A stretch of 64,000 nt of DNA from Palsa-459 sp963841965. Its GTDB lineage: Bacteria; Actinomycetota; Acidimicrobiia; Acidimicrobiales; RAAP-2. Shown here in pieces: positions 1 to 8,641 of the stretch. The stretch spans positions 572,700-636,699 of the forward strand of contig CAWJES010000010.1 of the NCBI GenBank assembly GCA_963841965.1. Direction: 5' to 3'. The stretch's first letter is position 1; the number at the start of each line of letters is the position of its first letter. Both the position numbers and the translations under genes were made by a program. The notes under the pieces were generated by a model. The model had not been told where the DNA came from. It saw only the letters and a list, made by a program, of their open reading frames with translations, and made no database searches.

Positions 1-2013
1 GAGACCGTCGACTTCTCGCCCAACTACGACAACACAGACCAGCAGCCCGACGTCCTGCCGAGCCGCTACCCGAACCTCCTCGTCAACGGGAGCCAGGGGA
101 TCGCCGTCGGCATGGCGACCAAGATCCCGCCCCACAACCTCGGCGAGACCATCGACGCGGCGCTGCACCTCCTCGCGAACCCCGAGGCGACCGCGGACGA
201 CCTGATGGCCTTCGTCCGGGGCCCGGACTTCCCGACGGGTGCCCAGATCCTCGGGCGCCAGGGGATCCTCGACGCCTACCGAACGGGCCGCGGTTCGATC
301 CGCATGCGCGCCGTCGCCGAGATCGAGGAGGGTCGCACCGATACGAGGATCGTCGTCTCGGAGTTCCCCTACGAGGTCTCCGTCGAGTCCATCGAGGTCA
401 GGATCCACGACCTCGTGAAGTCCGGCGAGCTCGACGGCATCGCCGCGGTCCAGAACGACTCCGCCGGCAGGCGCCCGAGGCTCGTCATCCGCCTGAAGCG
501 CGATGCGAACGCGAACGTGGTGCTCAACAAGCTCTACAAGAACACGCCCCTGCAGACGACCTTCGCGGTGAACTCCCTCGCGCTGGTCGACGGCGTGCCG
601 AGGACGCTCAACCTCGCCCAGATGCTCGGCCACTACCTGGCGCACCAGGTCGAGGTGCTGACGCGGCGCACGCAGTACCGGCTGCGCAAGGCCGAGGCGC
701 GCGCCCACATCGTCGAGGGGCTGCTCCGCGCCATCGACATGCTCGACGCGGTCATCGCCGCGATCCGCGCGTCGGACGACCGGTCCGCAGCCCGCGAGGC
801 CCTGATGGGCGAGGCGTTCGGCTTCTCCGAGGAGCAGGCGAACCACATCTTGGACATGACGCTCGGCCGGCTCACGAGGCTGGGCCGGTCCGAGCTCGAA
901 GAGGAGATGGCCAAGCTCCGCGAGACGATCGCGGAGCTCCAGGCGATCCTCAACGACGACACCAGGCTCAAGGCGGTGATCGCCGAGGAGATGACGGCGG
1001 TGCGCGACCGGTTCGCCAACGACCGGCGCACCGAGATCGTGAACGATCCGGGCGAGCTCGGGATCGAGGACCTCGTCGCGGACGAGGAGATCGTCATCAC
1101 GATGACGAAGGCCGGGTACGTGAAGTCCGTCGCCGCCGCGGCGTTCCGGACCCAGGGCCGCGGCGGCCGCGGGGTCCAGGGCGCCAAGCTTCGCGAGGAG
1201 GACCTGGTCGACCAGGTGCTCCACACGACCACGCACTCCTACCTGCTGCTGTTCTCCAACCGGGGCAAGGTCTACCGGCTTCGCGGCCACGAGATCCCGA
1301 TGAAGGAGCGCACGGCCAAGGGCACCGCGGTCGTGAACCTCCTCAACCTCGCGCCCAGCGAGCGGATCCAGGCGATCGTCGAGACCCGCGACTTCCCCGC
1401 GGACCAGTTCCTGGTGTTCGCCACCGCGCTCGGCCAGGTGAAGAAGACCTCCTTCAGCGAGTACGACAAGTCGCGCCGCGAGGGGTTCATCGCGATCAAC
1501 CTCCGCGACGGCGACGAGCTCGTCCGGGTCGTGCCCACGACGGGCAGCGACGACCTCTTCATGGTGACGCTGCGGGGCATGACGATCCGGTTCAACGAGG
1601 CGGACGTCCGCGAGATGGGCCGGGCCGCCGCCGGAGTGCGGGGCATCAAGCTGCGCGCCGAGGACCAGGTCGTCTCCCTCGACGTCGCACGCGACGACGT
1701 CGACCTGCTCGTCGTGACCGACGCCGGCTACGGCAAGCGCACGAAGCTGGAGCGGTTCACCAGGCAGGGCCGCGGCGGGATGGGTGTGCGCGGCATCCGG
1801 CTGACCGCCGCGCGCGGCAGCGTGGTCGCGGCCTTCATGGTGAACCTCGACGACGACATCATCGTGATCTCGACCGGCGGCGTCCTCATCCGCACCGCGG
1901 TGCGCGAGATCGCGTCGCAGGGCCGTGACGCCACCGGCGTGCGGGTCATGAACCTCGACGACGGCCAGTCGGTCGCAGCCGTCGCGGCGATCGGCTCCGA
2001 CGAGGACGAGTAG
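1..2013 (+). CDS. gyrA: DNA gyrase subunit A, 3' part (5' end outside window)
   Basis: The reading frame is open from base 1, so the start codon and the catalytic-tyrosine region lie upstream of the window. The first visible residues match the conserved GyrA stretch ending NLLVNGSQGIAVGMAT. The tower and coiled-coil region follows, then the six-bladed C-terminal DNA-wrapping domain. The GyrA-box is seen as QGRGGRG (window residues about 384-390), with related blade motifs such as QGRGGMG later. The protein ends in an acidic GSDEDE tail. GyrA pairs with GyrB to introduce negative supercoils using ATP. Its position about 18 kb from the fhaA/pknB/crgA block fits the usual origin-proximal order in actinobacteria. 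The family call is certain; ParC is less likely because of the intact GyrA-box. Confidence 0.97.
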   Translation, partial: ETVDFSPNYDNTDQQPDVLPSRYPNLLVNGSQGIAVGMATKIPPHNLGETIDAALHLLANPEATADDLMAFVRGPDFPTGAQILGRQGILDAYRTGRGSIRMRAVAEIEEGRTDTRIVVSEFPYEVSVESIEVRIHDLVKSGELDGIAAVQNDSAGRRPRLVIRLKRDANANVVLNKLYKNTPLQTTFAVNSLALVDGVPRTLNLAQMLGHYLAHQVEVLTRRTQYRLRKAEARAHIVEGLLRAIDMLDAVIAAIRASDDRSAAREALMGEAFGFSEEQANHILDMTLGRLTRLGRSELEEEMAKLRETIAELQAILNDDTRLKAVIAEEMTAVRDRFANDRRTEIVNDPGELGIEDLVADEEIVITMTKAGYVKSVAAAAFRTQGRGGRGVQGAKLREEDLVDQVLHTTTHSYLLLFSNRGKVYRLRGHEIPMKERTAKGTAVVNLLNLAPSERIQAIVETRDFPADQFLVFATALGQVKKTSFSEYDKSRREGFIAINLRDGDELVRVVPTTGSDDLFMVTLRGMTIRFNEADVREMGRAAAGVRGIKLRAEDQVVSLDVARDDVDLLVVTDAGYGKRTKLERFTRQGRGGMGVRGIRLTAARGSVVAAFMVNLDDDIIVISTGGVLIRTAVREIASQGRDATGVRVMNLDDGQSVAAVAAIGSDEDE

Positions 2014-2056
2014 CGCCCGACCCGGCCATGCGCGGGTCGCGCCGTACGCTGCGGCG

Positions 2057-3025
2057 GTGCGCGCGAAGCTGTCCCACAGGCTGCCTGCGGGCTTGCTCGC
2101 GGTCGCGCTTGCCTCGGTCGCCGTCGCGTCGATCGGACACGCGGGGAGCGCAGCGGGGCTGAGCCGCCCCGATGCCACGTCGCAGCAGCGGACCCACGCG
2201 CGACACGCCGCGCCGCGCTACGCGCACGTGTTCGAGGTCGTGATGGAGAACCTGTCCTTCGACGGGGCGCTCGCGACCCCCGGGTTCGCCTCGCTCGCGC
2301 ACGCGTACGCCTATGCGAGCGACTTCTACGCGACGAGCCATCCGTCACTGCCGAACTACCTCGCGCTCACGGCGGGCCAGACGTTCGGTATCTCGTCTGA
2401 CTGCCTCACGTGCTACGTGCGGTCCGACAACCTCGGCGCGCAGCTGTCCGCAGCGCACATCTCGTGGGGCGACTTCGTCGAGTCGGTGTCGCAGCCCTGC
2501 TACCTCGGCACGTCATACGGCGAGTACGCCGCCAAGCACAACCCCTTCCGCTACTACGACGACATCCGCTCGAGCCCGACGCTGTGCGCGCACCTGCTGC
2601 CCATCGTGTCGCTCTACGCGGACCTGGGCCGCGGCGCCGCGTCGACTCCGGCGTACGCGTTCGTGGAGCCGAACATCTGCGATGACGGCCACGACTGCTC
2701 GCCCGACGTCGCCGCCTCGTGGCTCAGCGGGTTCGTGGCCACCGTGACGCGCAGCGCGGCCTGGAGGGATCACGGGCTGCTGGTCGTCACCTGGGACGAG
2801 TCCGAGGGTGATGACTCGCGGCTGCTCCCGAGCGGCCAGGTCGTGGCGTCCGGCGGCGGGGGCCACATCCTCACGATCGTCATCGCCGCGGGCGCGAAGG
2901 CAGGGACCGTGATCACGACCCCGCTGACGCACGACGCCCTCCTCGCGACCGTGGAGCGGAACTTCGGCCTCCCGCTGCTCGCGGGGGCGGCCGCGTGGCG
3001 CGACCGGACCCTCTCGATCGGCTGA
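2057..3025 (+). CDS. Secreted phosphoesterase / acid phosphatase family protein
   Basis: A 322-residue protein with a hydrophobic N-terminus (residues about 8-28, ending near an A-x-A-like site), so it is probably exported. The body carries the phosphoesterase-family signature: an ENLSFD motif at the presumed metal/nucleophile region, HPSLPNYLAL shortly after, and WDESEGDD with GGGGH near the C-terminus. Family members hydrolyse phosphomonoesters or phospholipid head groups outside the membrane; the substrate cannot be told here. The GTG start is supported by TACGCT at 2045-2050, exactly 6 nt upstream, which fits a leaderless promoter. It is a stand-alone gene after gyrA. Confidence 0.8.
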   Translation: MRAKLSHRLPAGLLAVALASVAVASIGHAGSAAGLSRPDATSQQRTHARHAAPRYAHVFEVVMENLSFDGALATPGFASLAHAYAYASDFYATSHPSLPNYLALTAGQTFGISSDCLTCYVRSDNLGAQLSAAHISWGDFVESVSQPCYLGTSYGEYAAKHNPFRYYDDIRSSPTLCAHLLPIVSLYADLGRGAASTPAYAFVEPNICDDGHDCSPDVAASWLSGFVATVTRSAAWRDHGLLVVTWDESEGDDSRLLPSGQVVASGGGGHILTIVIAAGAKAGTVITTPLTHDALLATVERNFGLPLLAGAAAWRDRTLSIG

Positions 3026-3051
3026 TCAGTCCGGTCGCCTGGCCCTCGCGA

Positions 3052-3705
3052 TCAGGAGGGCGCCGGCGTCGCCGCGAGGCCCGCCTCGATGCCCTCGAGG
3101 AACGCGTCGACGCCCTGGGCGCCCGAGACGAGGACCTTGCCGTTGATGAGCGCCGTCGGCACCCCGGTGAACCCCAGGGCGTGCGCGGTGCGCTCCTCGC
3201 GCCGCACCTCGTCGGTGAACCGGTCGGACCCGAGCACCTCGGCGGCCTCGATCGGGTCGAGCCCGACGGCGTCGGCCGCCTCCTCCAATGCCGCGTGATC
3301 GCTCGGGGAGAGGCCGTTCTCGAAGTAGGCCTCCTGCAGCGCCCTGGCGAGCGCGGGTCCGAGCCCCTGCGTCGAGGCCCAGGCCGTGAGCCGGTGGGCG
3401 TCGAACGTGTTGCCCCCCTGGACGAGGTCGAAGCGCAGGGCGAGCCCGAACTCCGCTGCGTCCTCGGTGAGCTTGCCGTGGAAACGCTCCACCTGGTCGT
3501 GCTCGAGCCCGTACTTGGACGCCACGAGGTCGTTCATCGACCTGCCGTACGAGGCGGGGGCCGCCGGGTCCAGCTCGAACGCCCTGATCCGGATGACCGA
3601 GTCGTCGTAGCCGAGGGTCGCGAGCGCCTGGTCGAGCTGGCGCCTGCCGATCGCGCAGAAGGGGCAGCCGACGTCGCTGAACCAGTCGATGGTCAGGGAA
3701 TCCAC
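3052..3705 (-). CDS. DsbA-family oxidoreductase (FrnE-like)
   Basis: A 217-residue thioredoxin-fold protein of the FrnE / 2-hydroxychromene-2-carboxylate isomerase-like DsbA group. The redox motif C-P-F-C sits at residues 14-17 and the cis-proline loop appears late as TGVPTALING. There is no signal peptide, so it is probably cytoplasmic and acts in thiol-disulfide exchange. I chose the GTG at 3705 because TACGAT lies 6 nt before it (3712-3717 on the plus strand), matching other leaderless starts here; the frame stays open much further upstream but without homology. It is divergent from the CoA-transferase gene at 3748. Confidence 0.85.
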   Translation of the reverse strand: MDSLTIDWFSDVGCPFCAIGRRQLDQALATLGYDDSVIRIRAFELDPAAPASYGRSMNDLVASKYGLEHDQVERFHGKLTEDAAEFGLALRFDLVQGGNTFDAHRLTAWASTQGLGPALARALQEAYFENGLSPSDHAALEEAADAVGLDPIEAAEVLGSDRFTDEVRREERTAHALGFTGVPTALINGKVLVSGAQGVDAFLEGIEAGLAATPAPS

Positions 3706-3747
3706 TCCCCAATCGTATGCACCGCGGGGGTGCGGCAGACTCGGTCC
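3706..3747. promoter_or_regulatory. Divergent leaderless promoters
   Basis: The 42-bp gap between two divergent genes holds two -10 boxes, each 6 nt from its start codon: TACGAT read on the minus strand (3712-3717) for the DsbA-like gene and CAGACT on the plus strand (3736-3741) for the CoA-transferase gene. No Shine-Dalgarno sequence fits either start. Leaderless initiation for both genes is inferred from spacing. Confidence 0.55.
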
Positions 3748-5046
3748 ATGGCACCCGAGACACTCACCGCGACGCAGGCCGCCGCCCTCTTCCGTCCCGT
3801 CGACTCCTTCGCCGTCGGGCTCGGCCCCGCCAATCCCCAGGCGCTGCTCGTGGCACTCTCCGAGCGGGACGACTTCGAGGACCTGACGCTCGGCGGGGCG
3901 CTCATCCTCGGCCTCTACGACCTGATGGGCAAACCCGGTGTGCACTACCGCTGCGGGTTCTTCGGGCCCGCGGAGCGCTTCTACAAGGCGGCGGGCGCAG
4001 ACATCCAGCTCGTGCCCGCCGGCTTCCGCCAGTTCGCCCCGGTGCTCGAGGAGTACGCGCCGCGGATCATGGCGGTCCAGGCGACACCGCCGGACGCCGA
4101 GGGCACGTGCAGCCTGTCGCTGCACTACGGCGCCACGCGACGCGAGCTGCTGCGCGCGGGCCACGACCCGAACCGCCTCCTCATCGTCGAGGTGAACCCG
4201 AACCTGCCGAGGACATCCGCGCTCGAGGGGTTCGACAACACGATCTCGACCGACATCATCGACGTGATCGTCGAGTGCGACCTCCCGCCGGTGGTGCTGC
4301 CGGACTCCAACCCCGCCCCGCAGGACGAGGCGATCGCGGAGTTCGCCCTCTCGCTCATCCCGGACCGCGCGACCCTCCAGACGGGCATCGGCGGGATCCC
4401 GTCGATCGTCGCGGCCAAGCTCGCGCAGCGCGAGGGCGGCGGCTACGGCGTGCACTCCGAGATGTTCACCGACGGCCTGATGCAGCTGCACCTCGCGGGC
4501 AAGGTCACCAACGAGCACAAGGGCCAGTTCCCCGGGGTGTCGGTGACGACGTTCGCCCTCGGGTCCGCCGAGCTCTACGCGTGGCTGGACCACAATCCGC
4601 AGGTCGCGTTCGCCCCCGTGTCCCTCGTGAACGACCCGTCGGTGATCGCGAAGAACGACCGCTTCATCTCCATCAATGGCGCGATCACCGTGGACCTGTT
4701 CGGCCAGGTCGTCGCGGACTCTGTCGAGGGCCGCCAGATCTCGGGTGTCGGCGGGCACGAGGACTTCGTCGCCGGCGCCGAGTTCCGCCTGGAGGACCGC
4801 TCGCTCATCTGCCTGCACTCGACGATCGAGGTGGACGGCGAGGTGCGCAGCCGCATCGTCGCCGGCCTGCCCTTCGGATCGGTCGTCTCGACCCCGAGGC
4901 ACCACACCGGCACGATCATCACCGAGTTCGGGTCCGTCGAGCTGCGCGGCCTCACGGTCCGCGAGCGCGCGTTCAAGCTCGCGTCCATCGCGCATCCGGA
5001 CTTCCGCGACGACCTCGTGGCGGCGGCAGATCGGCTCGACCGCTAG
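3748..5046 (+). CDS. Acetyl-CoA hydrolase/transferase family protein, copy 1
   Basis: A 432-residue member of the family I CoA-transferase-like group (acetyl-CoA hydrolase, 4-hydroxybutyrate CoA-transferase). Family landmarks are TGIGGIPSIVAAKL, the GVHSEMFTDG motif whose glutamate is the likely acyl-CoA attachment residue, and the C-terminal GVGGHEDFVAGA segment. It moves CoA between short carboxylic acids or hydrolyses acetyl-CoA; the acceptor is unknown. ATG 3748 is preceded at 6 nt by CAGACT, so the long upstream open frame is not used. A close paralogue follows 42 bp downstream, pointing to tandem duplication. Confidence 0.88.
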   Translation: MAPETLTATQAAALFRPVDSFAVGLGPANPQALLVALSERDDFEDLTLGGALILGLYDLMGKPGVHYRCGFFGPAERFYKAAGADIQLVPAGFRQFAPVLEEYAPRIMAVQATPPDAEGTCSLSLHYGATRRELLRAGHDPNRLLIVEVNPNLPRTSALEGFDNTISTDIIDVIVECDLPPVVLPDSNPAPQDEAIAEFALSLIPDRATLQTGIGGIPSIVAAKLAQREGGGYGVHSEMFTDGLMQLHLAGKVTNEHKGQFPGVSVTTFALGSAELYAWLDHNPQVAFAPVSLVNDPSVIAKNDRFISINGAITVDLFGQVVADSVEGRQISGVGGHEDFVAGAEFRLEDRSLICLHSTIEVDGEVRSRIVAGLPFGSVVSTPRHHTGTIITEFGSVELRGLTVRERAFKLASIAHPDFRDDLVAAADRLDR

Positions 5047-5088
5047 CGCCGCGCCGGGAGTCGCGTCGGCATGGGGCAAACTTGTGCC

Positions 5089-6387
5089 ATGACCCCCGTC
5101 ACGATGAGCCCTGGCGAAGCCGCGCGCCAGTTCCGATCGGTCGACACCTTCGGGATCAGCCTCGCGTCGGGGAACCCCCAGGTGCTGATGGCCGCGCTGT
5201 CCGAGCGGGACGACTTCGAGGACCTGACGATCATCGGTGAGCACCTGCTCGGCCGCTACGACCTGCTCGCCCACCCGAACGTGCACTACCGGTGCTGCTT
5301 CTTCGGCCCGACGGAGCGGTACTACAAGGCCCGCGGCGCGGACATCCAGCTGGTGCCCGCGGGCTTCCGCCAGTTCTCTCCGGTGCTCGAGCGGTTCGCG
5401 CCGCGCATCATGGCGGTCCAGGCGACGCCGCCCGACAAGGACGGCAAGTGCAGCCTCTCGCTGCACTACGGCGCCACGCGACGCGAGCTGCTGCGCGCCG
5501 GGCACGACCCGAACCGCGTCCTCATCGTCGAGGTGAACCACAACCTCCCGAGGACCGGCGTACTGGAGGGCTTCGACAACACGATCCCCGTGGACCTCAT
5601 CGACGTGATCGTGGAGTCCGACCTGCCCCCCTTCGAGGTGCCGCCGGTCACGCCGGTCCGCGAGGACAACTCGATCGCGGAGTTCGCGCTGTCGCTGATC
5701 CCCGAGCGTGCGACCCTGCAGACCGGCATCGGAGCGATCCCCTCGATCGTCGCGACGAGGCTCGCGGAGCGCGAGGGCGACGGCTACGGGGTCCACTCCG
5801 AGCTGTTCAGCGACGGCCTGATGAAGCTGCATCAGTCGGGCAAGGTGACCAACGAGCACAAGGGCCAGTTCCCCGGGGTGTCGGTCACGACCTTCGCGCT
5901 CGGATCCGCCGAGCTCTACGCGTGGCTCGATCGAAACCCTCAGGTCGCCTTCGCGCCCGTGTCGCTCGTGAACGACCCCTCGGTCATCGGGAAGAACGAC
6001 CGGTTCGTGTCGATCAACGGGGCGATCTCGGTCGACCTCTACGGCCAGGTCGTCGCGGACTCGGTCGAGGGACGCCAGATCTCGGGCGTGGGCGGGCACG
6101 AGGACTTCGTCGCCGGCGCCGAAGTCGGCCTGGAGAACCGCTCGCTCATCTGCCTGCACTCGACGATCGAGGTGGACGGCGAGCTGCGCAGCAGGATCGT
6201 TGCGGAACTGCCCCGGCGCTCGATCGTCGCGACCCCGCGGCACCACACGGGCCTCGTGGTCACCGAGTTCGGCTCCGTCGACCTGCGCGGCCTCACCGTC
6301 CGCGAGCGCGGGCACGCGCTCGCCTCCATCGCGCACCCCCATTTCCGAGACGACCTCGAGCGCGCTGCGCACGAGCTCGACGGGTAG
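5089..6387 (+). CDS. Acetyl-CoA hydrolase/transferase family protein, copy 2
   Basis: A 432-residue paralogue of the preceding gene. By eye about four of five residues are shared, with the same TGIGAIPSIVATRL, GVHSELFSDG and GVGGHEDFVAGA landmarks. The active-site glutamate is retained. Differences cluster in the acyl-side regions (for example MGKPG versus LAHPN near residue 55, and the segment before residue 200), which could alter substrate. ATG 5089 lies 6 nt after CAAACT, as in copy 1; an earlier in-frame ATG at 5071 is unlikely. The two genes probably act on related short-chain acids. Confidence 0.88.
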   Translation: MTPVTMSPGEAARQFRSVDTFGISLASGNPQVLMAALSERDDFEDLTIIGEHLLGRYDLLAHPNVHYRCCFFGPTERYYKARGADIQLVPAGFRQFSPVLERFAPRIMAVQATPPDKDGKCSLSLHYGATRRELLRAGHDPNRVLIVEVNHNLPRTGVLEGFDNTIPVDLIDVIVESDLPPFEVPPVTPVREDNSIAEFALSLIPERATLQTGIGAIPSIVATRLAEREGDGYGVHSELFSDGLMKLHQSGKVTNEHKGQFPGVSVTTFALGSAELYAWLDRNPQVAFAPVSLVNDPSVIGKNDRFVSINGAISVDLYGQVVADSVEGRQISGVGGHEDFVAGAEVGLENRSLICLHSTIEVDGELRSRIVAELPRRSIVATPRHHTGLVVTEFGSVDLRGLTVRERGHALASIAHPHFRDDLERAAHELDG

Positions 6388-6391
6388 TCCG

Positions 6392-7990
6392 GTGCTCAGG
6401 GTCACAGGGCTCACCATCGAGGTGGGCGGGCGCGCGCTGGTTGAGGACGCGTCGTTCACCGTCGCCGACGGCGAGAAGGTCGGGATCGTCGGACGCAACG
6501 GGGCGGGCAAGTCCTCGCTGCTCTCGGTCCTGTTGGGCGAGCCCGCGAGCCACGTGCGCCACCGGGGCGAGGTCTCCCAGATCGGGTCGCTGACGTACCT
6601 GCCCCAGGTCCCGATCGAGGGCGGGCTGGGCGTCGAGCCGATCGGGCTCTCCCACGTGCTCTCCGCCCGCGGGCTCGACGCGCTCGACGCGGAGGTCCAC
6701 GCCGCGCGCCACGCGATGGCCGCGGACCCGTCCGCCGAGCTGATCGAGCGGTTCAGCTCGCTCGAGGAGGAGTTCACGACCCGCGGCGGCTACGGGGCCG
6801 AGGCCGAGGTCGCCCGCCTCGCCGCGGGCCTGGGGCTGCGCGAGGAGCTCCTGCTCGAGGACCTCGGATCGCTCTCGGGCGGGCAGCGCCGCCGGGTCGA
6901 CCTGATGCGCGTCCTGTACGAGGACGCCAAGACGATGGTGCTCGACGAGCCCACCAACCACCTCGACCGCGCCGCGAAGCGGTGGCTGTTCGACGAGCTG
7001 AGCCGACTGCCGGGCACGCTCATCCTGATCAGCCACGACCTGGCTCTGCTCGACCAGGCGATCGACAAGGTGCTCGTCGTCGCGGACAAGCGGGTGACCG
7101 AGTACAAGGGCAACTACACCGCCTACCTGCGGCAGTCCTCGGAGGCCCGCGAGCGCTCCGAGGTCATGGCGAAGCGCGAGGATGCCGAGATCAAGCGGCT
7201 GAAGAAGCTGGCCGACGAGCGGCGCCACTCGACCGAGAAGCGCGCCCGCCAGGCCAAGGTGTTCGACCGCAAGGCCGAGAAGATCGCCTCCAACCGCACC
7301 GTCGTGGCGGCCAAGGACCGAAAGACCGCGTTCAGGCTCCCGACCCCGCCGCGCAGCGGCGACGACGTCCTCGAGCTGTCGGGGCTGCGCGTCGCCTACG
7401 GCCGCCACGTCGTCCTGCACGGCACGTCGATGCTCGTGGGCCGCGGCGACCGGATCCTCGTCGTCGGACGCAACGGGGCGGGAAAGTCCTCCCTCCTGCG
7501 CTGCCTCGCCGGCGTCCAGGAGCCGACCGACGGCAAGCTCCGGCTCGGGGCGAACGTCGAGCTCGGGTACTTCGCCCAGGAGCACGAGCAGCTGGACACC
7601 ACCCGCACCGCCCTGGAGCACTTCGACGAGGGGCCGCTCAAGACCGAGGTCGAGCGCCGCAAGCTGCTCGGCGCGTTCGGGCTCTCGGGCGAGACCGTCG
7701 AGCATACGCCCGACGCCCTCTCGGGAGGCGAGCGGGCGAAGCTCGCGCTCGCGCTGCTCGCCGCGGGGACCGTGAACCTGCTGATCCTCGACGAGCCCAC
7801 GAACAACCTCGACCCGGCCAGCGTCGTCGCGGTCGCCAGGATGCTCGTGGGCTGGCCGGGGACCGTCATCGCGGTGAGCCACGAGCGCGCCTTCGCCGAG
7901 GCGCTCGACCCCACCCACGCGGTGATCCTCCCCGAGGAGCACGTCGACCTCTGGCGCGACGACTACCTCGACCTCGTCGAGCAGCGCTAG
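6392..7990 (+). CDS. ABC-F family ATPase
   Basis: A soluble protein of 532 residues with two ABC ATPase domains and no membrane segment. Domain 1 has Walker A GRNGAGKSS, signature LSGGQRRR and Walker B MVLDEPTNHLD; domain 2 has GRNGAGKSS, LSGGERAK and LILDEPTNNLD. Between them lies a charged helical linker rich in Lys/Arg (residues about 230-310), the P-site-tRNA-interaction region of ABC-F factors. These proteins act on the ribosome in translation control or antibiotic protection; the subfamily is not clear. The GTG start sits 4 nt after the stop of the preceding CoA-transferase gene, so it is probably co-transcribed with it. Confidence 0.92.
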   Translation: MLRVTGLTIEVGGRALVEDASFTVADGEKVGIVGRNGAGKSSLLSVLLGEPASHVRHRGEVSQIGSLTYLPQVPIEGGLGVEPIGLSHVLSARGLDALDAEVHAARHAMAADPSAELIERFSSLEEEFTTRGGYGAEAEVARLAAGLGLREELLLEDLGSLSGGQRRRVDLMRVLYEDAKTMVLDEPTNHLDRAAKRWLFDELSRLPGTLILISHDLALLDQAIDKVLVVADKRVTEYKGNYTAYLRQSSEARERSEVMAKREDAEIKRLKKLADERRHSTEKRARQAKVFDRKAEKIASNRTVVAAKDRKTAFRLPTPPRSGDDVLELSGLRVAYGRHVVLHGTSMLVGRGDRILVVGRNGAGKSSLLRCLAGVQEPTDGKLRLGANVELGYFAQEHEQLDTTRTALEHFDEGPLKTEVERRKLLGAFGLSGETVEHTPDALSGGERAKLALALLAAGTVNLLILDEPTNNLDPASVVAVARMLVGWPGTVIAVSHERAFAEALDPTHAVILPEEHVDLWRDDYLDLVEQR

Positions 7991-8028
7991 CTAGCGCGAG
8001 CCCGGCCGCGCTCGGACAGACTGCAGCG

Positions 8029-8634
8029 ATGCACGGCGGGCACGAGCACGGGGCAGGAGCGGAGAGGTCGGCCAGGGAGCGGATGCTCGCGGGCGAGCCC
8101 TACCTGGCGGACGATCCCGAGCTCCGCGCGGCGAGGTTGCGCGCGATCCTGCTCATGGAGCGGTTCAACGCGAGCAGCGTCGCGGACCCCGTCGCGCGCC
8201 GCGCGCTGCTCGAAGAGCTCCTCGGGTCCGTGGGCGAGGACGTCGACGTGCGACCCCCGCTCTACGTCGACTACGGGGTGCACCTCTCGATCGGGGCGAG
8301 GACCTTCGTGAACTACGGCCTCGTGGCGCTCGACGTGGCGGCGATCACGATCGGCGAGCATGTCCAGATCGCGACGAACGTGCAGCTGCTCGCAGCCCGC
8401 CACCCGCTCGAGCCCTCGCCGCGCCGGGCGTTGTGGGAGTCGTCGGCCCCGATCACGATCGGCGACAACGCGTGGCTGGGTGGTGGCGTCATCGTGCTGC
8501 CCGGGGTCACGATCGGCCGCGACACGGTTGTGGGGGCCGGTGCCGTCGTGACCCGGGACCTGCCCGCGGGCGTGCTCGCGGTCGGCAACCCCGCGCGGAT
8601 CGTCCGCGCGCTCTCCGACGAGGACCCCTCGTAG
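8029..8634 (+). CDS. Maltose/galactoside O-acetyltransferase-like hexapeptide protein
   Basis: A 201-residue protein of the left-handed beta-helix acetyltransferase family. The N-terminus has the Mac-domain pattern (RMLAGEPYLADDPEL), followed by hexapeptide repeats (YVDYGVHLSIG, ITIGDNAWLGGGVIV, VTIGRDTVVGAGAVV) and the usual closing GNPARIVR. The catalytic histidine is probably in LAARHPLEP. It transfers acetyl from acetyl-CoA to a sugar or related acceptor. The start at 8029 is fixed by CAGACT at 8017-8022, 6 nt upstream. An unusual His/Gly-rich leader (HGGHEHGAG) precedes the domain. Confidence 0.85.
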   Translation: MHGGHEHGAGAERSARERMLAGEPYLADDPELRAARLRAILLMERFNASSVADPVARRALLEELLGSVGEDVDVRPPLYVDYGVHLSIGARTFVNYGLVALDVAAITIGEHVQIATNVQLLAARHPLEPSPRRALWESSAPITIGDNAWLGGGVIVLPGVTIGRDTVVGAGAVVTRDLPAGVLAVGNPARIVRALSDEDPS

Positions 8635-8641
8635 TGCCGGC

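Noticed and set aside
1..2056. Chromosome origin near gyrA.
   Set aside because: No dnaA, dnaN or DnaA-box cluster is visible; the origin, if close, is upstream of the window.
6293..7942. A 549-codon minus-strand frame opposite the ABC-F gene.
   Set aside because: Shadow frame without domains or ribosome site.
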